DNA of 18,307 bases from CAZAGD01 sp049699975 (GTDB taxonomy: Bacteria > Desulfobacterota > SM23-61): assembly GCA_049699975.1 (NCBI GenBank), contig JBNAWB010000055.1, forward strand, positions 1-18,307, written 5' to 3'. Made by a program: the position numbers and the translations under genes. Below are positions 5,705 to 14,639 of the stretch, one piece after another (within the stretch, counting starts at the first letter, position 1; each line of letters begins with the position of its first letter). The notes under the pieces were generated by a model, which was given only the letters and a program-made list of their open reading frames with translations, had not been told where the DNA came from and searched no databases.

Positions 5705-6760
5705 ATGTCTTTTAAAGAAATTTGGGGGCAGGAAAAAGCCCTAAACATTTTAAAGAATGCTTTACAGAGCGGGCGCTTGGCTCATGCTTATCTCTTCGTC
5801 GGTCCAGACGGGGTGGGCAAAAGGTTAACCGCCTTTAATTTAGGCAAAGCCTTGAACTGTCTTACTCCACCCCATATTGGAGATTGTTGTGATCAATGTG
5901 CTTCCTGTCAGAAATTCAACGCCGGTACTCACCCCGATTTAATTTTTACCGAGCCTGCCGGCGAGGTGATTAAAATCGGTCAACTACGTGATTTACAAAC
6001 TCGCCTCCGTTTCCGCCCTTGGGAAGGAAAAGCGCGAATTTGTATCTTAGAGGCTGCAGAAAGTATGAATGAAGAAGCGGCTAACGCTTTCCTCAAAACT
6101 TTGGAAGAGCCGCCGGCAGATACTTACTTTTTTCTGATCACTTCCCGACCGCACATGCTTCTCCCCACAATTCTGTCTCGCTGTCAATGGGTAAAATTTC
6201 AATCCCTCTCCCAAGAAATAATCGCCCGCATCCTCATAGAAAAACACTCTTTGCCTCAAGATAGAGCATTTTTCTTGTCCGCCTTGGGGGAAGGAAGCGT
6301 AAGCCGAGCTCTTATTTTTAGCCAAAGTCTAGAATTCTCTAAGCGTTTAGAATGGCTAAAGATGCTGGATACTTTACCCATAAAATCTTTTAGGGAAATC
6401 TCAGCCTTTAGTGAAGAATTAGCGCGGAATGAACAAATTAATGATCTCCTCGAACTTTGGAAAATTTGGGTGCGCGATCTGGCGCTTTGTAAGATTAGAG
6501 CTGAAAAAACAGAAAATTTTAAGCTGGCCTTAATTAATCATGACCTGGAAGAGCAAATTAACGGGGAGGCTCAGCAATACTCCTGGTCCGACCTTGATTT
6601 TCTTTTTAAGCGATTAGTTCAAGGCCAAAAAACTATCCAATATAAAGTCAATCCCCAACTGGTCTTAGAAAATTTAATGTTGCACATCCAAAAAAATCTT
6701 AAGGGAAGAAGGCCCGCTAATCATTCTGTTAGTTGGCCCAAAGAAACAGAAAGAAAATGA
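5705..6760 (+). CDS. holB: DNA polymerase III, delta prime subunit
   Basis: Clamp-loader subunit that, with delta and tau/gamma, opens the beta sliding clamp during replication. The 351-aa AAA+ protein starts with the typical FKEIWGQEKA and contains a Walker A-like GPDGVGKR (33-40), in which Arg replaces the usual Thr/Ser, common for delta prime. Zinc-module cysteines are C52, C62, C65 and C68. LEEPP lies near 133-137, and SRC in ILSRCQ near 158-160 is the conserved arginine-finger motif. It starts 2 nt after the tmk stop without a strong ribosome site, so translational coupling is likely. Its stop overlaps the ricT start (ATGA at 6757-6760). DnaX is the main relative it could be confused with, but the length, the GKR variant and the tmk neighbour fit HolB. 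Confidence 0.93.
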   Translation: MSFKEIWGQEKALNILKNALQSGRLAHAYLFVGPDGVGKRLTAFNLGKALNCLTPPHIGDCCDQCASCQKFNAGTHPDLIFTEPAGEVIKIGQLRDLQTRLRFRPWEGKARICILEAAESMNEEAANAFLKTLEEPPADTYFFLITSRPHMLLPTILSRCQWVKFQSLSQEIIARILIEKHSLPQDRAFFLSALGEGSVSRALIFSQSLEFSKRLEWLKMLDTLPIKSFREISAFSEELARNEQINDLLELWKIWVRDLALCKIRAEKTENFKLALINHDLEEQINGEAQQYSWSDLDFLFKRLVQGQKTIQYKVNPQLVLENLMLHIQKNLKGRRPANHSVSWPKETERK

Positions 6761-7581
6761 AAGTAGTGGGCATTAAGTTCCGGGATCACGGCCGTATTTA
6801 CGATTATGATGCCACCGGCTTTTCTTTGAAAGAAAGAGATATAGTAATGGTGGAGACTGAGCGTGGCCCCGAATTAGGCTATGTAGCCCGGGCACCCTTG
6901 GAAAGAAACCCTGCTCATTTTCCCAAACCTTTAAAAAAAGTTATTCGCTTCGCTGATGAGGTGGACATGGAGCGAGGTCGAGAAAACCTGCTCCGGGAAC
7001 GAGAGGCCAAAAAGCTCTGTTTAGCGAAAATTCAGGAATATAATCTCCCCATGAAGCTTATTGGGGTTGACTCTTTCTTTGATGGGAGTAAAATAATTTT
7101 TTATTTTGTTTCTGATGGACGAGTTGATTTTCGCACCTTAGTGAAAGATTTGGCCAGTGCTTTTAAAACCCGGATAGAGATGCGCCAAGTAGGAGTCCGT
7201 AACGAAACAAAGATGATCGGCGGAGTGGGTACCTGCGGCCGCGAATTCTGTTGCGGAATGATGCTTAAAGAATTTGCCCCGGTTTCTATTAAAATGGCTA
7301 AGGAGCAGAATTTGGCGCTGAACCCGCAAAAGATCTCCGGAGCTTGCGGCCGTCTAATGTGCTGCTTGGCTTATGAGTATGAGACTTATCTCGAACTTAA
7401 GAAAGATTTTCCCAAGATCGGGAAAAGAGTGGTAACTCCCCAGGGTTCAGGGAAAGTGGTAAATCAAAATATATTTAATCAGAAAGTCCGGGTGGCCCTG
7501 GATGATGGTCAAGAAATCGAATTTCCTTTAACGGAAATCCGTGAAGAAACATTTTTAGACAAATACAGGAAGGGAAAATGA
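6757..7581 (+). CDS. ricT: PSP1-domain protein, RicT (YaaT) family
   Basis: 274 aa, beginning MKVVGIKFRDHGRIYDYDA. The PSP1 domain covers about residues 60-145, followed by two cysteine clusters: C160, C165 and C166 in GTCGREFCC, and C197, C202 and C203 in GACGRLMCC. In Bacillus subtilis RicT (YaaT) joins RicA and RicF in an iron-sulfur complex that affects RNA processing and sporulation phosphorelay. The role in Gram-negative bacteria is not established; the conserved cysteines suggest metal or cluster binding here too. I chose ATG 6757, which overlaps the holB stop as ATGA, rather than the TTG at 6733 that would add eight residues unlike the family. The gene also overlaps metG by ATGA. The order holB-ricT-metG is conserved in several phyla. 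Confidence 0.92.
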   Translation: MKVVGIKFRDHGRIYDYDATGFSLKERDIVMVETERGPELGYVARAPLERNPAHFPKPLKKVIRFADEVDMERGRENLLREREAKKLCLAKIQEYNLPMKLIGVDSFFDGSKIIFYFVSDGRVDFRTLVKDLASAFKTRIEMRQVGVRNETKMIGGVGTCGREFCCGMMLKEFAPVSIKMAKEQNLALNPQKISGACGRLMCCLAYEYETYLELKKDFPKIGKRVVTPQGSGKVVNQNIFNQKVRVALDDGQEIEFPLTEIREETFLDKYRKGK

Positions 7582-9464
7582 AAAGAATTTATTTTACTAC
7601 CCCTATCTACTATGTAAATGCTGAACCCCATCTCGGTCATGCTTATACTACTATTGTTGCTGATGTCCTTAATCGCTTCTACAAGCTGGCCGGCTACGAA
7701 ACTTTTTTCCTAACGGGAACGGATGAGCATGGCGATAAAGTAGCCCAAGCGGCGCGAGCTGCTGGAGAATCTCCTCAAGCTTATGCTGACCGTATTAGTG
7801 CTCTATTTCGCCACCTTTGGCCTAAGCTCCAGATCACAAATGACCGCTTTATCCGCACTACCGAAGAAGCTCACAAACGGGTAGTGCAACTTATTTTACA
7901 AAAGGTTTATGAAGCTGGGGACATATATTTCGGGGAATACGGCGGCCATTATTGCCGAGGCTGCGAACGTTTTCTGACCGCCAAAGAACTGGTGGAAGGC
8001 AAGTGCCCCGACCATGGTACAGAGCCCGAATTCATAAAAGAGAAGAATTACTTCTTCCACATGAGTAAATACCAGTCTTGGCTGATCGATCATATTCAAA
8101 ATAATCCGGACTTCATTCGCCCCCCACGTTATCGTAATGAAGTACTGGGTTTCCTCCGGGATCCTTTGGAAGATCTTTGTATCTCCCGCCCTAAAACTCG
8201 CTTAGAGTGGGGAATTCCTCTTCCCTTTGATCCAAACTATGTAACTTATGTTTGGTTTGATGCGCTGATCAATTACCTTACCGGCATTGGCTACCCCGCT
8301 GGAGAACTCTTCCCCAAGTTTTGGCCTGTCTGCCAACATCTTATTGCCAAAGATATTCTTAAGCCCCATGCTATTTATTGGCCTACTATGTTGAAGTCGG
8401 CTGGCATACCTCTTTTCCAACATTTAAATGTCCACGGCTATTGGATCATTTCGGAATCAAAAATGTCCAAAAGTCGCGGCAACATAGTTAAACCCTTAGA
8501 TTTGGCCGAGAAATATGGGTTGGATGCTTTCCGTTACTTTCTTTTGCGGGAGATGACTTTTGGCCTGGATGCCAATTTCAGTGAGAGCGCCTTAGTAACC
8601 CGCTTAAACGCCGATTTGGCGAATGATTTGGGTAATTTGGTTAGCCGGACCTTAACTATGGTGGAAAAATTTTCTCAAGGCGCAGTTCCTCCGCGCGGGG
8701 AAGAAGAAGAAATAGATCGAGCATTATCTTTTGCCTGCTTAAAACTCGCCCAAGAAGCCGAAAAATTATTCGCTGATTTGGCTTTCCATCGCTTCTTGGC
8801 CAATACCTGGGAAATAATTAATATGGCCAATAAATATATCGATACCCGCGCCCCCTGGGCTTTGGCTAAAGATATTAATAAAAAAGGCATTTTAGGCACG
8901 GTTCTCTATCAACTTCTCGAAACCCTCCGCTTTATAAGCGTCTTCATCTCTCCCGTTATGCCCCAAACAGGAGAGAAGATTTTTCACCAACTTGGCATCT
9001 CTAATCCCAATTTAAAGACCTTGGCCAGTTTACAGAAATGGGGCGCGCTGCAGCCGGGAGGAAAAATTTGCAAAGGTGAAGCTCTTTTCCCCCGGATAGA
9101 TGACCAGGGGATAAGAAAGGAAAATGAAAAAATGACTACTGCCCATTTAGTTACCATGGAAGATTTTCAAAAGTTGGACTTAAGAGTAGGCAAAATTTTA
9201 GCTGCCGAAAACATCAAAAAATCAGAAAAACTTTTAAAACTCACTGTTGATTTAGGAGAAACGCGCACCGTCGTAGCCGGTATTGCCCGAGATTATCGAC
9301 CCGAGGAAATTGTAGGCAAGACTGTTATTTTAATAGCCAATCTGCAACCAACCAAAATCATGGGCATTGAATCTCAAGGAATGGTCTTGGCTGCTGAAAG
9401 CAAGGCCGGAATCAGCCTGCTCACTTTGGATAAGGAGGCCGAGGTCGGGGCGAAGGTGCGCTGA
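7578..9464 (+). CDS. metG: Methionyl-tRNA synthetase with C-terminal tRNA-binding domain
   Basis: Charges tRNA-Met for translation. The 628-aa class I synthetase has the HIGH-type motif HLGH (18-21) and KMSKS (295-299). A single zinc knuckle (C126, C129, C143, H146) resembles the Thermus type rather than the two-knuckle E. coli form. Other marks are TGTDEHG (46-52) and YVWFDALINY (224-233). An anticodon-binding helical region follows, and from about 522 an EMAPII/Trbp111-like OB-fold domain (LDLRVGKI, GIESQGMVLAA) that binds tRNA and promotes dimerisation. Its start overlaps the ricT stop as ATGA, so it is the last gene of the tmk operon. The stop lies 3 nt from the end of the convergent rimO gene, and no terminator is visible between them. 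Confidence 0.97.
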   Translation: MKRIYFTTPIYYVNAEPHLGHAYTTIVADVLNRFYKLAGYETFFLTGTDEHGDKVAQAARAAGESPQAYADRISALFRHLWPKLQITNDRFIRTTEEAHKRVVQLILQKVYEAGDIYFGEYGGHYCRGCERFLTAKELVEGKCPDHGTEPEFIKEKNYFFHMSKYQSWLIDHIQNNPDFIRPPRYRNEVLGFLRDPLEDLCISRPKTRLEWGIPLPFDPNYVTYVWFDALINYLTGIGYPAGELFPKFWPVCQHLIAKDILKPHAIYWPTMLKSAGIPLFQHLNVHGYWIISESKMSKSRGNIVKPLDLAEKYGLDAFRYFLLREMTFGLDANFSESALVTRLNADLANDLGNLVSRTLTMVEKFSQGAVPPRGEEEEIDRALSFACLKLAQEAEKLFADLAFHRFLANTWEIINMANKYIDTRAPWALAKDINKKGILGTVLYQLLETLRFISVFISPVMPQTGEKIFHQLGISNPNLKTLASLQKWGALQPGGKICKGEALFPRIDDQGIRKENEKMTTAHLVTMEDFQKLDLRVGKILAAENIKKSEKLLKLTVDLGETRTVVAGIARDYRPEEIVGKTVILIANLQPTKIMGIESQGMVLAAESKAGISLLTLDKEAEVGAKVR

Positions 9465-9467
9465 CCT

Positions 9468-10826
9468 TTACCCTCCTTCATCTGCCCCAAGGATTTCGCC
9501 GTATAGGTCATAAGCTGTAGCCTTAGTAATCAATACTTGCTTTATTTCTCCCAGAGCTGCCTTTCCTCTATTTAGGAAGGTAACTCCGTCAACTTCTGGG
9601 GCTTGCCCAGGAGTCCTCCCCTGCCATAAAATACCTTTCTTCTGGATTGGTTTCTCAATTAATACTTCCATGACCCGCCCCACTTTTGCTTTCTGCTTGC
9701 GCCAAGAAATTTTCCTCTGGGCCAGCATGATCTGCCGAAACCGTTCTTCTTTAATTCTTTCTGGAATATGTCCCTTTAGCTTCGCTGCTTTAGTGCCTTC
9801 TTCTCGAGAATAAATAAAAACTCCTAAATGATCAAATTGTGCTTCTTTTACAAAATCAAGCAATTTTTGAAATTTCTTTTCAGTCTCCCCTGGAAAACCT
9901 ACGATCAAAGAAGTGCGCAGCACAATTTCGGGCATTTCTTTTCTAATCTGTTCTAAAAGTTGCCATACCTTATTACTAGTATAAGGCCTATTCATGGCGG
10001 TTAAAATTTGGTCATCAATATGTTGGAGAGGTAAATCGAGATATTTACAAATCTTTTCTTCCTCTTTGATCACGGAAATTAGCTTGTTATCGATATGGGC
10101 TGGGTGAGCATAAAGGAGACGAATCCATTTAAGGCCAGGGACCTTCGCCAATCCTCTTAACAATTTTGTTAAATCACCGCCTCGCCGCAAATCGCGGCCA
10201 TAGTTAGTTATATCTTGGGCAATAAGATTTATTTCTTTTACGCCCTGGCCAACGAGCCATTCCGCCTCCTTAATCACCGAGCTAATTTTACGGCTGCGCA
10301 ATTTTCCCCGAATTTGCGGAATCGCGCAATAAGCACAGCAATTGGCGCATCCTTCAGCAATCTTAATATAAGCGCTTCCCGGGGCAGTAGATAAGAGGCG
10401 GGGCGTTTGGTGGTCATATAAAAAATTAGGGCGACTTACGAATTCTCGCCGCAGAAGTTTTCTCTGCCCGAGTTTATTAAGAAATTTTGCCACGTGCGGG
10501 ATATTTTCTAAACCTAAGAATAGATCAACCTCAGGGAGCTCTTGAGTCAGAGTAGATTTATAGCGCTGCGGAAGACATCCAGTTACTACTAAATATTTAT
10601 ATTGACCCCTTTCTTTAGCTTGGGCGGCCTCCAGAATGGCCGTCAAGGATTCCATCTTGGCTTCTTTGATAAAAGCACAGGTATTTATAATAGCAACGGT
10701 AGCTCGGCTATGGGGCGAGGGCTCCCATCCCTCCTCTCTTAAAAGGCCAAGCATAACTTCGCTATCCACTAAATTTTTGGCACACCCCAAGCTCAATAAA
10801 CGGAAGGTTTTGGAATAATTTTTCAT
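9468..10826 (-). CDS. rimO: Ribosomal protein S12 methylthiotransferase RimO
   Basis: A radical SAM enzyme that adds a methylthio group to an aspartate of ribosomal protein S12. At 452 aa it is complete. The N-terminal UPF0004 domain holds cluster cysteines C15 (in GCAKNLVDSE, RimO type rather than MiaB type), C50 and C84. The radical SAM motif Cx3Cx2C is C160, C164 and C167. DLPLQHIDDQIL and the C-terminal TRAM domain (from about 385, including VDGVTF) follow. The start is ATG 10826, 10 nt after the lolA stop, without a visible Shine-Dalgarno sequence; coupling to lolA translation is likely. It is the last gene of the plsC-ftsK-lolA-rimO run and converges on metG. Confidence 0.96.
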   Translation of the reverse strand: MKNYSKTFRLLSLGCAKNLVDSEVMLGLLREEGWEPSPHSRATVAIINTCAFIKEAKMESLTAILEAAQAKERGQYKYLVVTGCLPQRYKSTLTQELPEVDLFLGLENIPHVAKFLNKLGQRKLLRREFVSRPNFLYDHQTPRLLSTAPGSAYIKIAEGCANCCAYCAIPQIRGKLRSRKISSVIKEAEWLVGQGVKEINLIAQDITNYGRDLRRGGDLTKLLRGLAKVPGLKWIRLLYAHPAHIDNKLISVIKEEEKICKYLDLPLQHIDDQILTAMNRPYTSNKVWQLLEQIRKEMPEIVLRTSLIVGFPGETEKKFQKLLDFVKEAQFDHLGVFIYSREEGTKAAKLKGHIPERIKEERFRQIMLAQRKISWRKQKAKVGRVMEVLIEKPIQKKGILWQGRTPGQAPEVDGVTFLNRGKAALGEIKQVLITKATAYDLYGEILGADEGG

Positions 10827-10836
10827 AAACCGAAAA

Positions 10837-11508
10837 TTAGCGCGTGCTCCCGGGCATTTTAAAGACTTCTACTCCCGCAGGAGGCGTGAAATGGAAGAGC
10901 GCATCGGCAAGATTATTATTGAATTTGACCTTAGAAAAGTTAATGGTGGTTATATTCCCCATGGCATCTTGGATTTGAGCCTGGACAATTTTAAAACTTT
11001 TCTTCTCCACCAGCAAAAAAAGCTTTTCCAAACTTCCCTGGTTTTCTACGGGAATGAACTCCAGGGAGTAGTTAGCCCCTGCAGAAGGATCTTTAAGGAA
11101 GCGGGCCCGAAAATCTTTTTGCAAATTTCCTAACCCGGCCAGAAAAGTTTGGGGGGCTTTAGACTGAAAGGCCTGGCTCATGGGCGAAACAACAACCTGT
11201 TTTTCTTCTGGGCGGTAGTTCCACAGATTCTGCCCATCAGAAATAATTTCTTGCTTGGTGGGCTTTTGATAAATCCAGCGCATCTTCCCGGGTTTTTTGA
11301 AATATACCACCCCTTCTGCTTCCTGTTTCCGCCCTAAACTTTTTAAAAAAGACTCCTGCTGAAAGTTAGCTTGGAAGTCTTGATTATTTTCGTACTGTTC
11401 TTGAATTTTGGCTACTACTTCTGCCAAAGATTGAACTTGCCCTTGGACCAAACAGGGCCCAAAAAGTACGGAAAGCAGGCAAATTAATAAATTTATTTTC
11501 CTGAACAT
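10837..11508 (-). CDS. lolA: Outer-membrane lipoprotein carrier protein LolA
   Basis: Periplasmic chaperone that carries lipoproteins released by LolCDE across the periplasm to the outer membrane. I place the start at ATG 11508 (223 aa, MFRKINLLICLLSV), because it gives a proper signal peptide (RK then a hydrophobic core, cut near residue 23) and lies 25 bp after the ftsK stop. An upstream in-frame ATG at 11613 would add 35 charged residues and run into ftsK. The body shows the LolA pattern: FQQESFLKSLGRKQEAEGV, then YFKKPGKMRWIYQKP, then ISDGQNLWNY. The sequence agagag before the ATG may be the ribosome site. ftsK followed by lolA is a widespread neighbourhood, also present in E. coli. It shows the cell has an outer membrane. 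Confidence 0.92.
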   Translation of the reverse strand: MFRKINLLICLLSVLFGPCLVQGQVQSLAEVVAKIQEQYENNQDFQANFQQESFLKSLGRKQEAEGVVYFKKPGKMRWIYQKPTKQEIISDGQNLWNYRPEEKQVVVSPMSQAFQSKAPQTFLAGLGNLQKDFRARFLKDPSAGANYSLEFIPVENQGSLEKLFLLVEKKSFKIVQAQIQDAMGNITTINFSKVKFNNNLADALFHFTPPAGVEVFKMPGSTR

Positions 11509-11533
11509 GTAAACGCTCTCTTTTGACGATTTC

Positions 11534-13753
11534 TTACAATTTTTTAATATATACTTCGCGGGGCTTGCTTCCATCGGCCGGTCCCACAATTCCTTCCTTT
11601 TCCATTCTTTCAATCATCCGGGCGGCCCTATTGTAGCCAACCCTCAGCCTCCTTTGCAACATAGAAATGGAAGCTTGCCTGGACTCGGCCACCAGGGCTA
11701 CGGCCTGGTCATACATTTCATCATAGCCGTCAGTTTCGGTTTCCACTGTTTCTTCTTTGGGCTTCAAAATAGTGTGATCATAAACTGGTTTGCCCTGTTT
11801 CTTCCAGAATTCCACCACTCTTAAAATTTCCACTTCCGAAACATAGGCGCCATGTACCCGCACCAAACGCGATGTGCCCGGCGGAAGAAAAAGCATATCG
11901 CCAGAACCCAAAAGATGTTCCGCCCCGTTGGCGTCTAAGATGGTGCGCGAATCAGTCTTCGAGGAAACCTGGAAAGAGATGCGGGTGGGAAAATTCGCTT
12001 TGATCACGCCCGTGAGTACATCTACGGATGGCCTTTGGGTAGCGATCAGCAAATGAATCCCTGCCGCCCGGGCCATCTGGGCTAAACGAGTTAAAGAAGC
12101 TTCCACATCACGGGCCGAGACCATCATCAAATCAGCTAATTCATCGATGACTATTACAATATAAGGCAGAAGGGTCAAATTTTCTCCGGTTCGTTCTTCC
12201 AGCCCTTCGGTCTCTGGCAAAAGAACTCCTCCTTTTTTGCGAGCCTCTTTTAGCTCTTTATCAACTTTTTGATTATACCGCTCAATGTTCCGTACCCCCT
12301 TTTCGGCCATCAAGCGATAGCGAATCTCCATCTCTTCGGTTGCCCACCGAAGGACTTGGGCAGCTGCTTTAGGGTCATAAACCACTGGATGAAGTAAATG
12401 GGGAATTCCATCATAAACCGAGAGTTCCAGGCGCTTGGGATCAATCATTAAAAATTTTACTTCTTCGGGATCAGCTTTATAAAGAATACTGCAGACCATG
12501 GAATTGAGAGAAACGCTTTTCCCTGTGCCCGTCGCTCCAGCTACTAAAAGGTGGGGCATCTTGGCTAAGTTAGTAACAAAAGGCGTGCCGAAGATATCTT
12601 TCCCTAAAGCCAAAGTGAGTTTTGATTCTGAGTTGGTGAACTCCTCACTGGCCAGGATGTCTTTTAAATAAACGGGCTCGCGGATGGAATTGGGAATTTC
12701 AATACCTACGGCTGCTTTACCCGGAATAGGGGCCACAATGCGTACGCTAATGGCGCGCAGAGCTAAAGCCAAATCATCACTCAAGCTGACGATTTTATTA
12801 ATTTTAACTCCCGGCGCAGGTTCATATTCGTACATGGTTATGACCGGACCGGGACGAACCTCAACCACTTTTCCTTCTACGCCAAACTCGGCTAAGCGTT
12901 TTTCTAAAATCTTGGCATTAGCCAAAAGACTATCTTTATCAATTTTTATTTCTTTTTGTTCTGGATCTTCCAATAAAGATAAAGGGGGGAGGACATAGAA
13001 TCCGCGCGAATCGAGAAAAGTGAAGTGTTCTTGCTTTTCTGGGATCGGCGGCGGCTGCTCTGCGGGTTCTTTCTTTACAATCAAAGGAAACTCTTTTGGG
13101 GCCTCTTGATCCGCTGCTTTAGGCTTTTTATCTTTCTTTCGGCGCCAATTTTTACTTAAATTGGTCATTCTTTTAAAGATGGATTGGCTTAAAAACACTA
13201 AGGCCCGCCCAATTTCGATCCAAGAGAGGTTAGTTAAAACCATAAGCGAGATTATCAGCACCACGGCAAACAAGAGATAGGCACCACTGGTATTTAAATA
13301 TCTTGTGGCTATTCTCCCCAAAAAATATCCGCCAGCCCCACCACTCTCTAATAGGATGCCCTGGAAACTAACTTTACCCACCACTAAAGAAAGTATACCC
13401 ATCCCTGCTAAAAGAAGGCCCCCAAAAGCAGCAAGTTTAATTCTTGGAAATGGTTTGCCTTCTTGCCGAAAAGATCGAAAAGCCAAAAAAATGAGTAGGA
13501 GAGGCCAAATAAAGGCAGGCCAGCCAAAAATTTGGAAGCAAATATCCGCAATATATGACCCTGCTAAACCAACTAAGTTAGTTGGTTGGCGTGGTTCAGA
13601 AGGTTGATTATTGAAGGATGGGTCATCAGGATTATAAGATATGAGACTAAGAGCTAAAAGAATACCTAAGGCGGCGAGGAGAATTCCCAGGATTTCTCTT
13701 TTTAAATTACCTTCTCCTAAGGTTTTCTTAGCCATTTGTTTAGATAATACCAC
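11534..13753 (-). CDS. ftsK: DNA translocase FtsK/SpoIIIE
   Basis: Septal DNA pump that clears and aligns chromosome termini at division. Four membrane helices lie at about residues 20-40, 66-93, 108-127 and 155-174, followed by a short, charged, proline-rich linker (about 200-245), much shorter than in E. coli FtsK. The motor has Walker A GATGTGKS (406-413) and Walker B VIVIDELADLMM (Asp537, Glu538). The C-terminal winged-helix gamma domain (about 675-739) reads DNA polarity signals and contacts XerD in studied species. A 30-residue charged insert (about 497-527) precedes Walker B. Start: GTG 13753 has GGAG 8 nt upstream; ATG 13735 (six residues shorter, MAKKTLGEG) looks more like relatives but has no ribosome site, so either is possible. 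Confidence 0.95.
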   Translation of the reverse strand: MVLSKQMAKKTLGEGNLKREILGILLAALGILLALSLISYNPDDPSFNNQPSEPRQPTNLVGLAGSYIADICFQIFGWPAFIWPLLLIFLAFRSFRQEGKPFPRIKLAAFGGLLLAGMGILSLVVGKVSFQGILLESGGAGGYFLGRIATRYLNTSGAYLLFAVVLIISLMVLTNLSWIEIGRALVFLSQSIFKRMTNLSKNWRRKKDKKPKAADQEAPKEFPLIVKKEPAEQPPPIPEKQEHFTFLDSRGFYVLPPLSLLEDPEQKEIKIDKDSLLANAKILEKRLAEFGVEGKVVEVRPGPVITMYEYEPAPGVKINKIVSLSDDLALALRAISVRIVAPIPGKAAVGIEIPNSIREPVYLKDILASEEFTNSESKLTLALGKDIFGTPFVTNLAKMPHLLVAGATGTGKSVSLNSMVCSILYKADPEEVKFLMIDPKRLELSVYDGIPHLLHPVVYDPKAAAQVLRWATEEMEIRYRLMAEKGVRNIERYNQKVDKELKEARKKGGVLLPETEGLEERTGENLTLLPYIVIVIDELADLMMVSARDVEASLTRLAQMARAAGIHLLIATQRPSVDVLTGVIKANFPTRISFQVSSKTDSRTILDANGAEHLLGSGDMLFLPPGTSRLVRVHGAYVSEVEILRVVEFWKKQGKPVYDHTILKPKEETVETETDGYDEMYDQAVALVAESRQASISMLQRRLRVGYNRAARMIERMEKEGIVGPADGSKPREVYIKKL

Positions 13754-13838
13754 AGGGGACGCTCCGTGGCAACTAACAAAGCCAATCTACCCCCTGCCCT
13801 TTGTCCATCAGAATTTTTACCAGAGGAGGCGCGGAGGT

Positions 13839-14582
13839 TCATTCGGGAGCATAAGGCAAATTTTTTATTATGGTCTCGCGAACTTTATCCATTAATGTTT
13901 TCGCCTCAGAAGGTGTGAGGTTTTTAGTGGGGATAGGTTGATCCATAAAGATAGAGATTGTCCCGGGCCAAAAACACCAGCCATGTCGAGGAAGCATCCG
14001 AAAACTGCCGCTGATGGAAATGGGCACTATGGGAAATTTAGAATGCTGGGCCAAAAGAAATGCCCCTCTTTTAAATTCTTTAACCTGGCCATCAGGGGTG
14101 CGGGTCCCTTCTGGAAAAACAATTATGGATATTCCTTTTTTCAAAATGCTGGCTGCTTTCTTCAGACTTTTTAGAGCCGATTGGGCACTTTCTCGATCAA
14201 TTAATATATGCTCCGCCAAATAAAGAAACCAACCGAATATGGGAAACCAAATGAGCGACTTCTTGGCCAAAAAGCGCACCGGAAAAGGACAGGCCGAAAT
14301 TATGGCTGGAATATCTAAAATACTGGCATGATTAGAGACTAAAATATAAGCTTCATCGGGGGACAAATTTTTTAATCCGGAAACTTGCAAATGAATGCCA
14401 TTGGTCCAAAGTAACCAATTCACCCAAAGTTTCTGGAAAAAAGAAGGCCATTTCCCTGATCTATCTATAAAACAACTGGCAAATGCCGGGAGGAAGAGAA
14501 GGGCGGTGAAAATAACGGCCGAGAGGATTAAAAATAAAGCCCTAAGAAAAGCTACCCACTCGAATTTGCACTGACCATTCAT
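13839..14582 (-). CDS. plsC: 1-acyl-sn-glycerol-3-phosphate acyltransferase
   Basis: Transfers an acyl chain to lysophosphatidic acid to make phosphatidic acid, the second acylation in phospholipid synthesis, at the inner membrane. The 247-aa protein has one or two N-terminal membrane segments (about 11-37), then the acyltransferase motif NHASILD (84-90, catalytic His85 and Asp90), the arginine of DRESA (130), FPEGTR (156-161) and PIVPISISG (184-192). Other PlsC-domain acyltransferases, for example lysophospholipid or ornithine-lipid enzymes, cannot be excluded. The ATG lacks a good ribosome site. The gene sits 20 bp after the hairpin that follows the binding-protein gene and 85 bp before ftsK, so it may be read from the transporter promoter by leakage or from an unseen one. 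Confidence 0.9.
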   Translation of the reverse strand: MNGQCKFEWVAFLRALFLILSAVIFTALLFLPAFASCFIDRSGKWPSFFQKLWVNWLLWTNGIHLQVSGLKNLSPDEAYILVSNHASILDIPAIISACPFPVRFLAKKSLIWFPIFGWFLYLAEHILIDRESAQSALKSLKKAASILKKGISIIVFPEGTRTPDGQVKEFKRGAFLLAQHSKFPIVPISISGSFRMLPRHGWCFWPGTISIFMDQPIPTKNLTPSEAKTLMDKVRETIIKNLPYAPE

Positions 14583-14602
14583 TAATCATTTACAAAGAGA
14601 TC

Positions 14603-14629
14603 CAGGGGTGGCGCTTAGGGCCACCCCTG
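14603..14629 (-). terminator. 3' hairpin after the ABC binding-protein gene
   Basis: A perfect 10-bp GC-rich stem (caggggtggc at 14603-14612 with its reverse complement at 14620-14629) has a 7-nt loop and begins 10 nt after the binding-protein stop codon on the - strand. The downstream bases are not a U-tract, so it may be a leaky terminator or an mRNA 3'-end protector that raises binding-protein output and lets some transcription reach plsC. Confidence 0.6.
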
Positions 14630-14639
14630 AAATTATTCC

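Noticed and set aside
6733..6756. TTG start that would lengthen RicT by eight residues
   Set aside because: The ATG at 6757 overlaps the holB stop as ATGA, the same coupling seen between ricT and metG, and begins with the family's usual MKVVGIKFR-type N-terminus.
11509..11613. 35-residue N-terminal extension of LolA
   Set aside because: It overlaps the end of ftsK, is highly charged, and would bury the signal peptide needed for export.
13792..13799. GGGCAGGG on the - strand just before ftsK, matching the E. coli KOPS pattern GGGNAGGG
   Set aside because: An 8-mer with one free base is expected about by chance in 18 kb on two strands, and the KOPS sequence of this organism is unknown.
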